From assembly GCF_001657485.1 (NCBI RefSeq), contig NZ_LXFU01000024.1, positions 1 through 64,000 on the forward strand: DNA of 64,000 nt, in the 5' to 3' direction. The position numbers and the translations under genes were made by a program. The stretch's first letter is position 1. Every line of letters begins with the position of its first letter. Below are positions 33,059 to 41,373 of this stretch, in pieces. The stretch is from Rhizobium sp. WYCCWR10014 (lineage in GTDB: Bacteria > Pseudomonadota > Alphaproteobacteria > Rhizobiales > Rhizobiaceae). The notes below the pieces were generated by a model. That model searched no databases, was not told the DNA's origin, and was given only the letters and a program-made list of their open reading frames with translations.

Positions 33059-33613
33059 ATGAGATTAACAGCTGACGCGAACAGATTCGGACTGTTCGCC
33101 TTCATGGCGGCGGTCCTGATGGTAGCAGCCGTGTCTACGGCCGAGGAGGACATCGTCGCCATTCGGCAGGCGGACATGAAAGCCATGGCCGCAGCGGCAA
33201 AGACGATCTCCGGCATGTTCAAGGATTCGACGACCTACAAGGCCAGCGAGTTCAAATGGGCGGCTGACACCATCCGCGACAAGTCTGGAGGCGTTCTCTC
33301 TGCACATTTCGCATCCGCGGCCGACAGTCGGCAGTCGAAGGCCGGACCGAACATTCTTAATGAGCGCGACCGGTTCGACCGCATCGCCAACGACCTGCGC
33401 GACTACGCCGTCGCGCTGGATGCCGCCGCGCAAAAGAACCCCGGGCCGATGACTGCCGGGATGCGCATGAAGCCCGGAGAGGCTATGGGTGGTGGTCCTT
33501 TCGGCACTCATATCCGCAACGAGCACGAACTGTCGGCGATGCCGGCGGAACACGCGTTCCACCTCATGCTGCAGACCTGCACGACCTGTCACACCCGGTT
33601 CAGGATGGAATGA
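33059..33613 (+). CDS. Class II (c'-type) cytochrome c
   Basis: A 184-residue exported cytochrome with signal peptide (FGLFAFMAAVLMVAAVSTA). The body is helical (four-helix-bundle pattern, IRQADMKAMAAAAKTISGMF) and the haem site CTTCH lies eight residues from the end (LMLQTCTTCHTRFRME), as in cytochrome c'/c-556. A short His/Met-rich stretch (MTAGMRMKPGEAMGGGP, GTHIRNEHELSAM) is extra to the family. It may accept electrons from, or donate to, the b561 encoded divergently. Cytochromes of this class also bind NO or protect against it; that is only a possibility here. Confidence 0.9.
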   Translation: MRLTADANRFGLFAFMAAVLMVAAVSTAEEDIVAIRQADMKAMAAAAKTISGMFKDSTTYKASEFKWAADTIRDKSGGVLSAHFASAADSRQSKAGPNILNERDRFDRIANDLRDYAVALDAAAQKNPGPMTAGMRMKPGEAMGGGPFGTHIRNEHELSAMPAEHAFHLMLQTCTTCHTRFRME

Positions 33614-34015
33614 CGGCGGCCACTCGCGATTGGAATTGTCTGCCTGATTGGCGCGTCTACACGCAACACGCCCGAATATTCATTGAGGAAAGATCGGCCT
33701 CCCAACGGCGGTCGCCCCATTGTCGTCGCGCCGGTCGAAAACAGTAGGATGAGGAAGCGAACCGGGCGGGTAGGGAGCTCGACTGCCATTTCGTTGGCCA
33801 TCGGGAGAAAGCGGAAAAATCCCGATGTTCTCCGGCACCGCCGCGTCCGCTTGGCGCGGCCCGCAACCTCGGTCTGAAAATGTCCATTTCGGCGAAAAGG
33901 TTCCAGGAAAACAACTGCATTTCCCCATGCCGGAAGCCTCGATGCGGCTCGCCGGCTCTTTCCAAATCGACGGGTCGCTCTAACTTAAAGGGTACCTGAC
34001 GAAAAGGAGAAGACC
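33614..34015. other. 402-base gap, no supported gene
   Basis: Short open frames only, none recognisable. The right end holds the ribosome site AAAAGGAGAAG for the gene at 34016. I see no terminator after the cytochrome c' gene. Confidence 0.4.
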
Positions 34016-34225
34016 ATGACCGACGCACCGAATACGGCGACCCCGGCGCGCAGAGTGTTGCGGGGCCGCCCCTACAGCATCGGCGAATTTGCCAGGAAAT
34101 ATCGGCTCGACGACAAGGAGGCAAAACGCCTCTATGAGAAGTTTGGCCCGTCCGCCACCGAACTCGACCTGTTGATGGCGGCAAAGCGGCGCCCACCGGG
34201 CCTGCCGACCAATCTCGACGCCTGA
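34016..34225 (+). CDS. Small basic protein, DUF3606-like
   Basis: A 69-residue protein with a strong ribosome site (AAAAGGAGAAG). The central YSIGEFARKYRLDDKEAKRL with YEKFGPSATELDLLMAAKR resembles the short helical DUF3606 proteins that are abundant in rhizobia and often belong to the general stress response. Function unknown. The GFA gene follows after 8 bases and is probably co-transcribed. Confidence 0.65.
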   Translation: MTDAPNTATPARRVLRGRPYSIGEFARKYRLDDKEAKRLYEKFGPSATELDLLMAAKRRPPGLPTNLDA

Positions 34226-34233
34226 CGGGCGCC

Positions 34234-34608
34234 ATGGGGATCCGAACCGGGAGCTGCCTTTGCGGGGCGGTCGCCTACCGGGTGGAAGGCGAGCCGCTTC
34301 GCACCGGCCTCTGCCACTGCGCCGATTGCCGCAAATCGAGCGGCTCCGCCTTCACCTTCTTCGCGGTCTGGCCGCGCCAGGCTTTTTCCCACAGCGGCGA
34401 GATCGCCACTTTCGCCGGCCGCAGCTTCTGCCCCACCTGCGGCGGCAGGCTTTTCTGCCTCAGGGAAGATGAGGCCGAACTCCGCCTGGGGTCCCTGGAC
34501 ACTCCACCGACCGACCTTGCGCCTAGCTATGAAGTCTGGATCAAGCGGCGTGAACCGTGGCTGCATCCTTTGCCGGACGCGGGCCAATTTGCCGAGGATG
34601 CGAACTGA
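34234..34608 (+). CDS. GFA family zinc-binding protein
   Basis: A 124-residue protein of the glutathione-dependent formaldehyde-activating (GFA/CENP-V) fold. Zinc is held by the CSCLCGAVAY-type start (GSCLCGAVAYRVEG, Cys ~8 and 10), LCHCADCRKSSGSAF (~26-31) and FCPTCGGRLF (~68-71). Most GFA proteins are not formaldehyde enzymes and their substrates are unknown, so I keep the family name only. It starts 8 bases after the small DUF3606-like gene. Confidence 0.9.
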   Translation: MGIRTGSCLCGAVAYRVEGEPLRTGLCHCADCRKSSGSAFTFFAVWPRQAFSHSGEIATFAGRSFCPTCGGRLFCLREDEAELRLGSLDTPPTDLAPSYEVWIKRREPWLHPLPDAGQFAEDAN

Positions 34609-34770
34609 CGGACGCTTGCTCATCGAAAACCTGACTTTCCTTACCAATATTTCATTTCACCCATCCGCAATTCCGTGCCAGTTCGGCGGCAACGCTAATC
34701 GCCGGTTCATCTGCGTTGTGATTACTTCACCGCAGAGGCCGCAGGCGGCCACTGACGAATTGAGGACGAC

Positions 34771-36063
34771 ATGAACAAAATCGTAAGCGGCAGCGAAACC
34801 GGAGCAAAGACAGGCGCAGCGTCCGATCTCGCCGCGGTCCTTGCTGCATCGGGACGGCAGGGCAAGCGCAGCCGCTGGCGCGGACGCCTGCTCATCCTGC
34901 TGATCCTCATCGTTGCCGCAGCCGTCGCTGCTTATTTCTATATGGGTCGTGGGCAAGGCGAAGTGAGCTATGCCACCCAGCCGGCAAAACGCGGTGACCT
35001 GACGGTGCTCGTCACAGCCACCGGCTCGGTACAGCCGACCGAGCAGGTGGATATATCGAGCGAACTGTCAGGCACGGTTCGCGACGTCAATGTCGATTAC
35101 AACAGCACGGTCAAATCAGGCGAAGTGCTCGCTCTCCTCGATACCAACAAGCTCGAGGCGGATGTGAAGAGCTCGCGCGCCAAGCTCAATTCGGCCAAGG
35201 CGAACGTCATCAAAGCCAATGCCGATATGCAATCGGCAGGCACCTCGCTCGAGCGGCTGAAAAGTCTGGTAAAGAGCAACGTCTCCACCCAGCAGAGCCT
35301 CGACGACGCCAGCTACAAATATGATTCCGCCGTCGCCGCCAAGCAGATCAATGAGGCCGAGGTCCTGGCCTCGGAGGCCGACCTGCAGCTTGCCGAAGTC
35401 AATCTCGCCAAGGCGAAGATCATATCGCCGATCGACGGCGTCATCCTCACCCGCTCCGTCAATCCGGGCGCCACGGTCGCAGCCTCGCTTTCGGCGCCGA
35501 TCCTTTTCACCATCGCCGGCGACCTGAAGAAGATGGAGCTGCAGGTCGATGTCGACGAGGCCGATGTCGGCCAGATCGCCGTCGGCCAGAAGGCGAAGTT
35601 CACGGTCGATGCCTATCCGGATCGCACCTTTCCTGCCGAGATCGAGCAGATCCGCTTCGCCTCGGAAGTGGTCAACAATGTCGTGACCTATAAGGCGGTT
35701 CTATCCGTCGACAATGCCGACCTGCTTCTGCGCCCCGGCATGACGGCGACGGCCGATGTCACCGTCGAGGCCGTCAAGGATACGCTGATGGTGCCGAACG
35801 CTGCGCTGCGCTACGCCCCGGCGCAGGCAGAAAGGCGCGGCCGCGGCATTTTCGGTATCTTCGGCCCGTCACGCCAGCGCAACAACAATGCCGGCCCGGC
35901 GCTGAAGGGCGCTGAGCGCCGTGTCTGGGTGCTGCGCAATGGTCGCCCGGCGCCTGTTGTCATCCAGGTCGGCTCATCCGACGGCCAGTTCACCCAGGTC
36001 GTCTCCGGCGACATCAAGGAAAACGACGCACTGGTGACCGACGCCACGACGCGTGCGAACTAG
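34771..36063 (+). CDS. macA: Membrane-fusion protein of a MacAB-type exporter
   Basis: A 430-residue periplasmic adaptor. A single membrane anchor (GRLLILLILIVAAAVAAYFY at ~45-65) is followed by the lipoyl/barrel-sandwich halves (GDLTVLVTATGSVQPTEQVD; AKIISPIDGVILTRSVNPGA) around a coiled-coil hairpin (residues ~125-215). The beta-barrel follows, and a Pro/Asn-rich insert (PSRQRNNNAGPALKG) precedes the last strand pair. It links the inner-membrane MacB-type pump to an outer-membrane TolC. GAGGA precedes the ATG. The ATPase gene follows after 12 bases. The macA name is by family; the exported compound is unknown. Confidence 0.85.
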   Translation: MNKIVSGSETGAKTGAASDLAAVLAASGRQGKRSRWRGRLLILLILIVAAAVAAYFYMGRGQGEVSYATQPAKRGDLTVLVTATGSVQPTEQVDISSELSGTVRDVNVDYNSTVKSGEVLALLDTNKLEADVKSSRAKLNSAKANVIKANADMQSAGTSLERLKSLVKSNVSTQQSLDDASYKYDSAVAAKQINEAEVLASEADLQLAEVNLAKAKIISPIDGVILTRSVNPGATVAASLSAPILFTIAGDLKKMELQVDVDEADVGQIAVGQKAKFTVDAYPDRTFPAEIEQIRFASEVVNNVVTYKAVLSVDNADLLLRPGMTATADVTVEAVKDTLMVPNAALRYAPAQAERRGRGIFGIFGPSRQRNNNAGPALKGAERRVWVLRNGRPAPVVIQVGSSDGQFTQVVSGDIKENDALVTDATTRAN

Positions 36064-36075
36064 GCGGAGAGACGG

Positions 36076-36792
36076 ATGGCAAGCCCGCCGCTCATCGAAT
36101 TCAGACAGGTCTCGAAAATCTACGGCGAGGGCGAGGCGGCGATCCGCGCGCTCGACCACGTCGACCTTGCGATCAACGCCCATGAATTCGTCGCGATCAT
36201 GGGGCCGTCTGGCTCCGGCAAATCGACGGCGATGAACATTCTCGGCTGCCTCGACGTGCCGACATCAGGCGACTACATCTTCGAAGGCATTCCGACCAGC
36301 GGCTTCGACCGCAGCCAGCTGACGCTGCTGCGCCGCCATATGCTCGGCTTCGTCTTCCAGGGCTTCAACCTCCTGTCGCGCACCTCGGCCGTCGAAAATG
36401 TCGAACTGCCGTTGATCTATCGCGGAATGGCGGTGCGCGAGCGGCGTGAGCGAGCCCGTGAAGCGCTGGCGCTGGTCGGTCTCACCGGGCGCGAACATCA
36501 CAAGACACAGGAACTGTCTGGCGGCCAGCAGCAGCGCGTTGCCATCGCCCGCGCCATCGTCACTGAGCCGGCACTGCTCCTCGCCGATGAGCCCACAGGT
36601 AATCTCGATACGAAGACCAGCGTCGAGATCATGGATCTGATGACGCGGCTGAACCGCGAGCAGGGCATCACCATCGTCATGGTCACGCACGAACCCGATA
36701 TTGCCGCCTATGCCCAGCGGCTGCTGCGCTTCGTCGACGGCAAGCTGGAGACTGAGGTCGAGCACCGGAGGAGGGCGGATCATGTTCTTTGA
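36076..36792 (+). CDS. MacB/LolD-type ABC exporter ATPase
   Basis: A 238-residue ATPase. Walker [21 protein letters not shown] lies at ~43, the family's Q-loop [20 protein letters not shown] at ~94, the signature [19 protein letters not shown] at ~147 and Walker [16 protein letters not shown] at ~168. The sequence is characteristic of the MacB/LolD class that transmits force to a periplasmic partner rather than carrying substrate through the membrane. In MacB proper this domain is fused to the permease; here the two are separate genes overlapping by 11 bases. Confidence 0.92.
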   Translation: MASPPLIEFRQVSKIYGEGEAAIRALDHVDLAINAHEFVAIMGPSGSGKSTAMNILGCLDVPTSGDYIFEGIPTSGFDRSQLTLLRRHMLGFVFQGFNLLSRTSAVENVELPLIYRGMAVRERRERAREALALVGLTGREHHKTQELSGGQQQRVAIARAIVTEPALLLADEPTGNLDTKTSVEIMDLMTRLNREQGITIVMVTHEPDIAAYAQRLLRFVDGKLETEVEHRRRADHVL

Positions 36793-37984
36793 GACGCTGA
36801 AGCTGGCGCTGCGCGCCATCAGCCGCAACATGCTGCGCTCGTTCCTGACCGTGCTCGGCGTCGTCATCGGTGTTGCCGCCGTTATCGCGCTGGTGACGAT
36901 CGGCAACGGCACCACCGCACAGGTTTCGACCGAGCTGTCGCGGCTCGGCACCAACATGCTGTTCGTCCGTCCCGGCCAGTTCGGCCCCGGCCGGGCAAGT
37001 TCCGAGGCAAAGCGCTTCAGCGTCAAGGACGTCGCGGCTATCCGCGACCAGATCGGCGGCCTCAGGGCCGTGGCGCCGCTCAACCAGTCGACGGCGACGG
37101 TGATATTCGGCGGCCAGAACCATTCGACCAGCGTGTCGGGCACCACCAACGACTATTTCATCGCGCAGGACTGGAATCTGGCGCTCGGCCGCAATTTCCT
37201 CCCCGCCGAGGAACGCGGCCAGGCGCGCTGCATCATCGGCGAGACCGTGCGCTCGCAGCTCTTCGGCAGCGCCGACCCTACCGGGCAGCAGATCCGCGTC
37301 GGCAAGGTCTCATGCCCCGTCATCGGCGTGCTGGCCAAGCGCGGCCAGTCCGGCATGGGCAACGACCAGGACGATGTCGTCATCATGCCGGTCAAGGTGT
37401 TCCAGCGGCGCATCAGCGGCAGCAGCAACGTGCCGCAGATCATCATCTCGGCGCGCGACGGCGTCTCCACAGCCAAAGTGCAGTCCGATGTCGAAAATCT
37501 CCTGCGCGAGCGCCGCAAGATCGTGCCCGGCCGCCAGGACGATTTCAATGTCAACGACATGACGCAGATCGCCGAGGCGATGACCGGCACGACGACGCTG
37601 CTGACCGGCCTGCTCGGCGCCGTCGCGGCGATCAGCCTGCTCGTCGGCGGCATCGGCATCATGAACATCATGCTGGTCTCCGTCACCGAGCGAACCCGCG
37701 AAATCGGTATCCGCCTGGCGATCGGCGCCCTCGAAAACCAGGTGCTCACCCAGTTCCTCGTCGAAGCGGTGGCGCTGTCGCTATTCGGCGGCACCACCGG
37801 CATCGTACTTGGCTTGAGCCTCGGCTTCGGCGTCGTGACGCTCCTGAAAGTGCCCTTCGTCTTCAGTCCCCTGATGGTCGCCGTCGCCTTCCTGTTCTCC
37901 GCGGCAATCGGCATGATCTTCGGCTATTTCCCGGCGAGAAGGGCAGCGCAGTTGAACCCCATCGAGGCGCTGCGGCATGAATAA
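36782..37984 (+). CDS. MacB-type ABC exporter permease
   Basis: A 400-residue permease with the MacB topology: one N-terminal membrane helix (MLRSFLTVLGVVIGVAAVIA), a large periplasmic domain (~50-270, containing the Cys pair CIIGETVRSQ and KVSCPVIGV), then three C-terminal helices (GLLGAVAAISLLVGGIGIMN, ALSLFGGTTGIVLGLSLGFG and LMVAVAFLFSAAIGMIFGYF). The ATG at 36782 overlaps the ATPase gene. It works with the adaptor and ATPase encoded upstream. A 38-base scrap of this gene (from GLLGAVAAISLL) is repeated at 38432-38469. Confidence 0.92.
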   Translation: MFFETLKLALRAISRNMLRSFLTVLGVVIGVAAVIALVTIGNGTTAQVSTELSRLGTNMLFVRPGQFGPGRASSEAKRFSVKDVAAIRDQIGGLRAVAPLNQSTATVIFGGQNHSTSVSGTTNDYFIAQDWNLALGRNFLPAEERGQARCIIGETVRSQLFGSADPTGQQIRVGKVSCPVIGVLAKRGQSGMGNDQDDVVIMPVKVFQRRISGSSNVPQIIISARDGVSTAKVQSDVENLLRERRKIVPGRQDDFNVNDMTQIAEAMTGTTTLLTGLLGAVAAISLLVGGIGIMNIMLVSVTERTREIGIRLAIGALENQVLTQFLVEAVALSLFGGTTGIVLGLSLGFGVVTLLKVPFVFSPLMVAVAFLFSAAIGMIFGYFPARRAAQLNPIEALRHE

Positions 37985-38058
37985 TGCACCGTGGCAAAAC
38001 GCATGATGTCTCTCTACTCGTGTCAATCGAACGCAACGGCTATCGGAGGCTAAGCGTC

Positions 38059-38418
38059 ATGCCGCTCAACAGGCTGGTGATCTACGCTGGGAATGTCGAG
38101 GAAACGGCACGCTTCTATGAGAAGCACTTCGGTTTCAAGGCGACCAGCCTGCCTGGCGACAGGATCATTGAACTGATCGCTCAGGACGGCGGTGCGAATA
38201 TCATGCTGCACCAGGCCGCCAAGGGCCAGCGGAGCGGCCAATCCACCGTCAAGCTCGTCTTCGACGTGGAGGACGTCGAGGCTTTTTGCAGACGATGCGC
38301 GGAGAATGGCCTCAAGTTCGGGGCCATCCATAACGCCGATGGCTACCAGTTCGCCAATGCAAAAGACCCATGTCAAAATTCGATCTCGGTTTCCAGCCGG
38401 GCTTTTCGCAAGGAGTGA
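38059..38418 (+). CDS. VOC-family (glyoxalase/bleomycin-resistance-like) protein
   Basis: A 119-residue single-module VOC protein. GGAGG lies 12 bases before the ATG at 38059. The fold's two beta-alpha-beta-beta-beta units are visible: LVIYAGNVEETARFYEKHFG and STVKLVFDVEDVEAFCRRCA. The strand end NAKDPCQNSISVSSR carries the usual D-P-x-G-N position as DPCQN. Substrate is unknown; metal ligands are not clear. It stands downstream of the exporter with a 74-base gap, and the region after it is broken. Confidence 0.83.
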   Translation: MPLNRLVIYAGNVEETARFYEKHFGFKATSLPGDRIIELIAQDGGANIMLHQAAKGQRSGQSTVKLVFDVEDVEAFCRRCAENGLKFGAIHNADGYQFANAKDPCQNSISVSSRAFRKE

Positions 38419-38431
38419 CCGAGGGGTAGTG

Positions 38432-38469
38432 CCGGCCTGCTCGGGGCCGTCGCAGCGATCAGCCTGCTC
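38432..38469 (+). pseudogene. Scrap of the MacB-type permease gene
   Basis: Thirty-eight bases match the permease gene near 37609-37646 with two differences and read GLLGAVAAISLLTG in the same sense. It is 0.8 kb downstream of the intact site and joins directly to the transposase scrap, which suggests an insertion-sequence-linked rearrangement. Confidence 0.75.
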
Positions 38470-38544
38470 ACAGGTCGCGTCGTTGTCGAGAACGACGTAG
38501 ACGGGCTTCTCCGTGGGCACTTCCGCTTCGATCGCTGCGACTAC
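38470..38544 (-). mobile_element. Remnant of an IS630-type transposase
   Basis: On the minus strand this stretch reads AIEAEVPTEKPVYVVLDN and then DAT. This is the region around the second acidic residue of IS630-family DDE transposases (usual form VHLVLDNYATH), with Tyr changed to Asp and nothing after it. No terminal repeats are visible. The remnant lies between the macB scrap and a palindromic repeat. Confidence 0.6.
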
Positions 38545-38590
38545 TGCATAATTCCGTAAATCGAAATCGATTTAAGAATAAAATGATGCA
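38545..38590. repeat. Intergenic palindromic repeat, family B (half element)
   Basis: An imperfect palindrome beginning TGCATAATTCC and ending AAAATGATGCA, with AAATCGAAATCGATTT at its centre. It matches the palindromic half of the composite repeats at 51979-52084 and 56507-56610, but the second hairpin is missing. It ends exactly at the stop codon of the minus-strand LysR gene, so it forms the 3' end of that transcript. Confidence 0.75.
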
Positions 38591-39487
38591 TCAGAATACC
38601 TCTGGCGAGCGCAGGACGAGAAAATCGATGAAGGTGCGGACTTTGGCGGAAAGGTATTTCCGGCTCGGGTAGACGGCATGCAGCGTGTTGCTGATGCCGA
38701 GCGCCCCGGCAAGCACCACCTCCAGCCGGCCTGATTTCAGATCCTCTTCCACCAGCCATTCCGGCAGGAAGACCAGCCCCATTCCCCGCAAGGCCGCCAG
38801 GTGCAGAAGCGTCTCGTTGGCACTCAGCAGCACATTGCGGTAGGTGACCTTATGCCGATCGTTTTGGCGGCCCAGCAGCAGGCTTTCGCTGACATTGATG
38901 CCATTATAGCGAAGCAGCGCATGGCCGTTCAACTCGGCGATGCTCTGGGGGCGCCCGGCGCGCCTGAGATAATCCGGCGATGCCATCAGGCGGAATTCTA
39001 TCTTCGCCAATGGGCGCGCAACCAGACCGGGATCAAGCCGCTCGGACGACATTGCCCGCAGCGCAAGGTCAAAGCCCTCCTCGACCAGATTGACGATCCG
39101 GCCGCTCAGATCCATATCCAGGCTGACATCCGGATAACGCTTGTTGTATTCGGCCAGTATATTGACAAAGCCTGAACTGGCCGCCCACACCGGAGCACTG
39201 AATTTGAGCGTTCCGCGCGGCGCGACCGTGACATTGCCGATCGACGCTTCCAGTTCGTCGAGGCCTTCGAGCATCTGCCTGGTCTGGTTGAAATAAAGCG
39301 CGCCGGCTTCGGTAAGGGTGACACTCCGGCTGGTCCGGTTCAAGAGCCGGCTTCCCAGGCGCGTCTCCAGATGCATCACGTGTTTGCTCACCATCGCCGG
39401 CGACAGATTCAAACGGCCTGCTGCTGCGGTGAAGCTCTTCAATTCCGCGACCAAGCAAAATACCCGCAGGCTCATCATCGTGTCCAT
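38591..39487 (-). CDS. LysR-family transcriptional regulator
   Basis: A 298-residue regulator if started at the ATG at 39487 (MDTMMSLRVFCLVAELKSFT), which puts the helix-turn-helix (AAAGRLNLSPAMVSKHVMHL, ETRLGSRLLNRTSRSVTLTE) at the N-terminus; the frame is open to 39661. The effector domain is of the CrgA/DsbA-like group (PRGTLKFSAPVWAASSGFVN). It is divergent from the dioxygenase operon at 39639, and members of this group are commonly induced by quinones, phenols or aldehydes. It most likely controls that operon. Confidence 0.9.
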   Translation of the reverse strand: MDTMMSLRVFCLVAELKSFTAAAGRLNLSPAMVSKHVMHLETRLGSRLLNRTSRSVTLTEAGALYFNQTRQMLEGLDELEASIGNVTVAPRGTLKFSAPVWAASSGFVNILAEYNKRYPDVSLDMDLSGRIVNLVEEGFDLALRAMSSERLDPGLVARPLAKIEFRLMASPDYLRRAGRPQSIAELNGHALLRYNGINVSESLLLGRQNDRHKVTYRNVLLSANETLLHLAALRGMGLVFLPEWLVEEDLKSGRLEVVLAGALGISNTLHAVYPSRKYLSAKVRTFIDFLVLRSPEVF

Positions 39488-39527
39488 GATCATCAACCTA
39501 GAGGAAATGATGCATGTTAGCAAAGCC

Positions 39528-39539
39528 GATTGATCAATC
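39528..39539. promoter_or_regulatory. Palindrome between LysR and the dioxygenase operon
   Basis: GATTGATCAATC is a perfect 12-base palindrome 41 bases from the LysR start. A second structure, CCGGCGGA...TCCGCCGG, lies at 39572-39600 near the dioxygenase start. The first is a fair candidate for the LysR operator core; neither is proven. Confidence 0.4.
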
Positions 39540-39638
39540 CAGGGAAAACCAAGACAGTCGCTGACAAGACCGGCGGACTGAGGTGATCGATCCGCCGGAC
39601 GTTCAGCCGCAGCGGTGGTGCCGAAAAGGAATGGCGAC

Positions 39639-40487
39639 GTGAAGACATCGAGACTGCCCACCTATTTCCTTAGCCATGGCGGCGGCCCCTGGCCCTATAT
39701 GACCGGTGGCTTTCGCAGCAATTTCGACAAGCTCGAGCAATCCCTGATCGAGATGCGGGCCGAGCTTCAAGATCTGCCCAAGGCGGTGCTGGTCGTTTCG
39801 GGCCACTGGGAGGAGAGGGGCTTTGCCGTCTCTTCGGGCAGCAACCCGGGAATGGTCTACGACTACAGCGGCTTCCCCGACTATCTCTACCAGATCAAAT
39901 ATGGTGCGCCGGGCTCCCCCAAGCTGGCGCGTCACGTACAGGATCTGCTGCATTCCGCGGGCATCGATGCTAGGCCCGACCCCATTCGCGGCTTCGATCA
40001 CGGCACTTTCAGCCTCATGAAGCCGCTCTATCCCAACGAAGACATCCCTGTTGTCCAGCTTTCGCTGGATGCCGGCTACGATCCGGCGCTGCATCTCAAG
40101 GTCGGCCGGGCGCTCCAGCCGCTGCGCGACGAAGGCGTGCTGATCATCGGCAGCGGCCTCAGCTACCACAACCTGTCAGCCATACAGGGCACGGCCGGAC
40201 ATGGCCCCTCCCGTCAGTTTGACGCCTGGCTGCAGGAGACGCTGATCCGCTCGCCGGTCGATAAGCGCACCGAGCGGCTTGTCGAATGGGAGAAGGCGCC
40301 CGCTGCCCGCGCGGCGCATCCGCGGGAAGACCACCTGATCCCCCTGATGGTGGCGGTGGGTGCGGCCGAGGACGAACCGGGCGCCGTCACCTATCACCAG
40401 AAAGACTTCGCCGGCGGCCTGACCGCGTCGAGCTTCCGCTTCGGCGATATTCCCTCCGTCCCTCAATCAAAAGGAGAAGCGCAATGA
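39639..40487 (+). CDS. LigB-type extradiol ring-cleavage dioxygenase (DODA-like)
   Basis: A 282-residue non-haem iron dioxygenase of the class III/DODA group (ygiD-like). Likely metal ligands and active-site histidines: TYFLSHGGGPWPY (~8-16), LVVSGHWEERGF (~55), RGFDHGTFSLMKPLYP (~118) and SGLSYHNLSAI (~172). Such enzymes open catechol-type rings with oxygen. I use the GTG at 39639, preceded by AAAGGAA; an upstream GTG at 39615 is also possible. The gene ends inside the start of the glutaredoxin-like gene (ATGA), and the operon continues with DoxX and a quinone-reductase-like protein. A role in removing catechols or quinones is inference. Confidence 0.9.
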   Translation: MKTSRLPTYFLSHGGGPWPYMTGGFRSNFDKLEQSLIEMRAELQDLPKAVLVVSGHWEERGFAVSSGSNPGMVYDYSGFPDYLYQIKYGAPGSPKLARHVQDLLHSAGIDARPDPIRGFDHGTFSLMKPLYPNEDIPVVQLSLDAGYDPALHLKVGRALQPLRDEGVLIIGSGLSYHNLSAIQGTAGHGPSRQFDAWLQETLIRSPVDKRTERLVEWEKAPAARAAHPREDHLIPLMVAVGAAEDEPGAVTYHQKDFAGGLTASSFRFGDIPSVPQSKGEAQ

Positions 40488-40864
40488 CCAGCGCAACGTT
40501 CAAGCCGATCGTCTATCTCAAGGAAAACTGCCCCTTCTGCCTCAAGGTTCGCCTGTTTCTTCTGGAATCGGGACTGGCCCCGGAAGTTGAGACCCGCGAC
40601 TTCGTTCCCGACAGCGAGCAGGAGGCGAAGATCCGCGCCGAGCTTCAGCCGCATCTCGACAAGGTGAGCTTTCCCTCCGCGCAGCTTGAGCCCGGCCGAT
40701 ACGTCACGGAATCCGACGACATCGTTGCGTTCTTTGCAGCCAAGGCAGGCCGCGATCCGGCCGGCATGACGGTCTACCGGAATTATGTCGACGGCGTCTT
40801 CGCCATGTCGATGAAGCTCTGGAAAGAAAACCAGGAACTGAAGAAAGCGGCATCCGCCGCCTGA
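40484..40864 (+). CDS. Glutaredoxin/GST N-terminal-like thioredoxin-fold protein
   Basis: A 126-residue protein. The ATG at 40484 follows AAAAGGAGA and overlaps the dioxygenase stop. The thioredoxin fold begins IVYLKENCPFCLKVRLFLLE with the active-site CPFC at ~15-18. The rest (LEPGRYVTESDDIVAFFAAK) is the N-terminal domain of glutathione transferases, and the C-terminal helix replaces the GST second domain. It could reduce glutathione adducts formed from quinones, in line with its partners; that role is inference. Confidence 0.85.
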   Translation: MTSATFKPIVYLKENCPFCLKVRLFLLESGLAPEVETRDFVPDSEQEAKIRAELQPHLDKVSFPSAQLEPGRYVTESDDIVAFFAAKAGRDPAGMTVYRNYVDGVFAMSMKLWKENQELKKAASAA

Positions 40865-40893
40865 TCTCCCATAACACACATTGGAAAGTCTCG

Positions 40894-41292
40894 ATGACCG
40901 ATATCAGCAAATGGACGCCATACGTCCTCGCAATCCTGCGCATCATCACTGCGCTTCTCTTCCTCGAACACGCGACCATGAAATTCCTGCAATTTCCGGG
41001 TCCGATTCAGGGCGTGCCCTATCCGCTTCCGACGATCATGATCATCGCCGGCGCCATCGAGGTGATCACCTCGGCTCTGATGCTCGTCGGCTTTCAAACG
41101 CGCATCGCCGCTTTTATCGCCTCGGGCGAAATGGCGGCCGCCTACTTCATGGGCCATATGCCCTATGGCTTCTGGCCGGCGCTGAACATGGGCGAAGTCG
41201 CCATCCTGTTCTGCTTCATCTTCCTCTACATCGCCTTTGCCGGTGGTGGCGCATGGACGCTGGACACCGCGCGTCGTCCGGCCACGGCATAA
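40894..41292 (+). CDS. DoxX-family membrane protein
   Basis: A 132-residue protein with four hydrophobic helices (VLAILRIITALLFLEHATMK; TIMIIAGAIEVITSALMLVG; IAAFIASGEMAAAYFMGHMP; NMGEVAILFCFIFLYIAFAG). The family signature R-I-x2-A-L-L-F-x-E-H near the start and the GEMAAAYFMGH run are typical. DoxX proteins are associated with thiol and quinone-linked oxidative defence, but the biochemical role is unsettled. It is the third gene of the operon, after the glutaredoxin-like gene, with GGAAAG ahead of the ATG. Confidence 0.9.
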   Translation: MTDISKWTPYVLAILRIITALLFLEHATMKFLQFPGPIQGVPYPLPTIMIIAGAIEVITSALMLVGFQTRIAAFIASGEMAAAYFMGHMPYGFWPALNMGEVAILFCFIFLYIAFAGGGAWTLDTARRPATA

Positions 41293-41373
41293 CGGCGGGA
41301 AGCGCCTGTACCGGGCTGCCAGCCGGCAGCCTGGTCTCACGCCCAAACGCGACGACAAAATCTGGAGACCACA

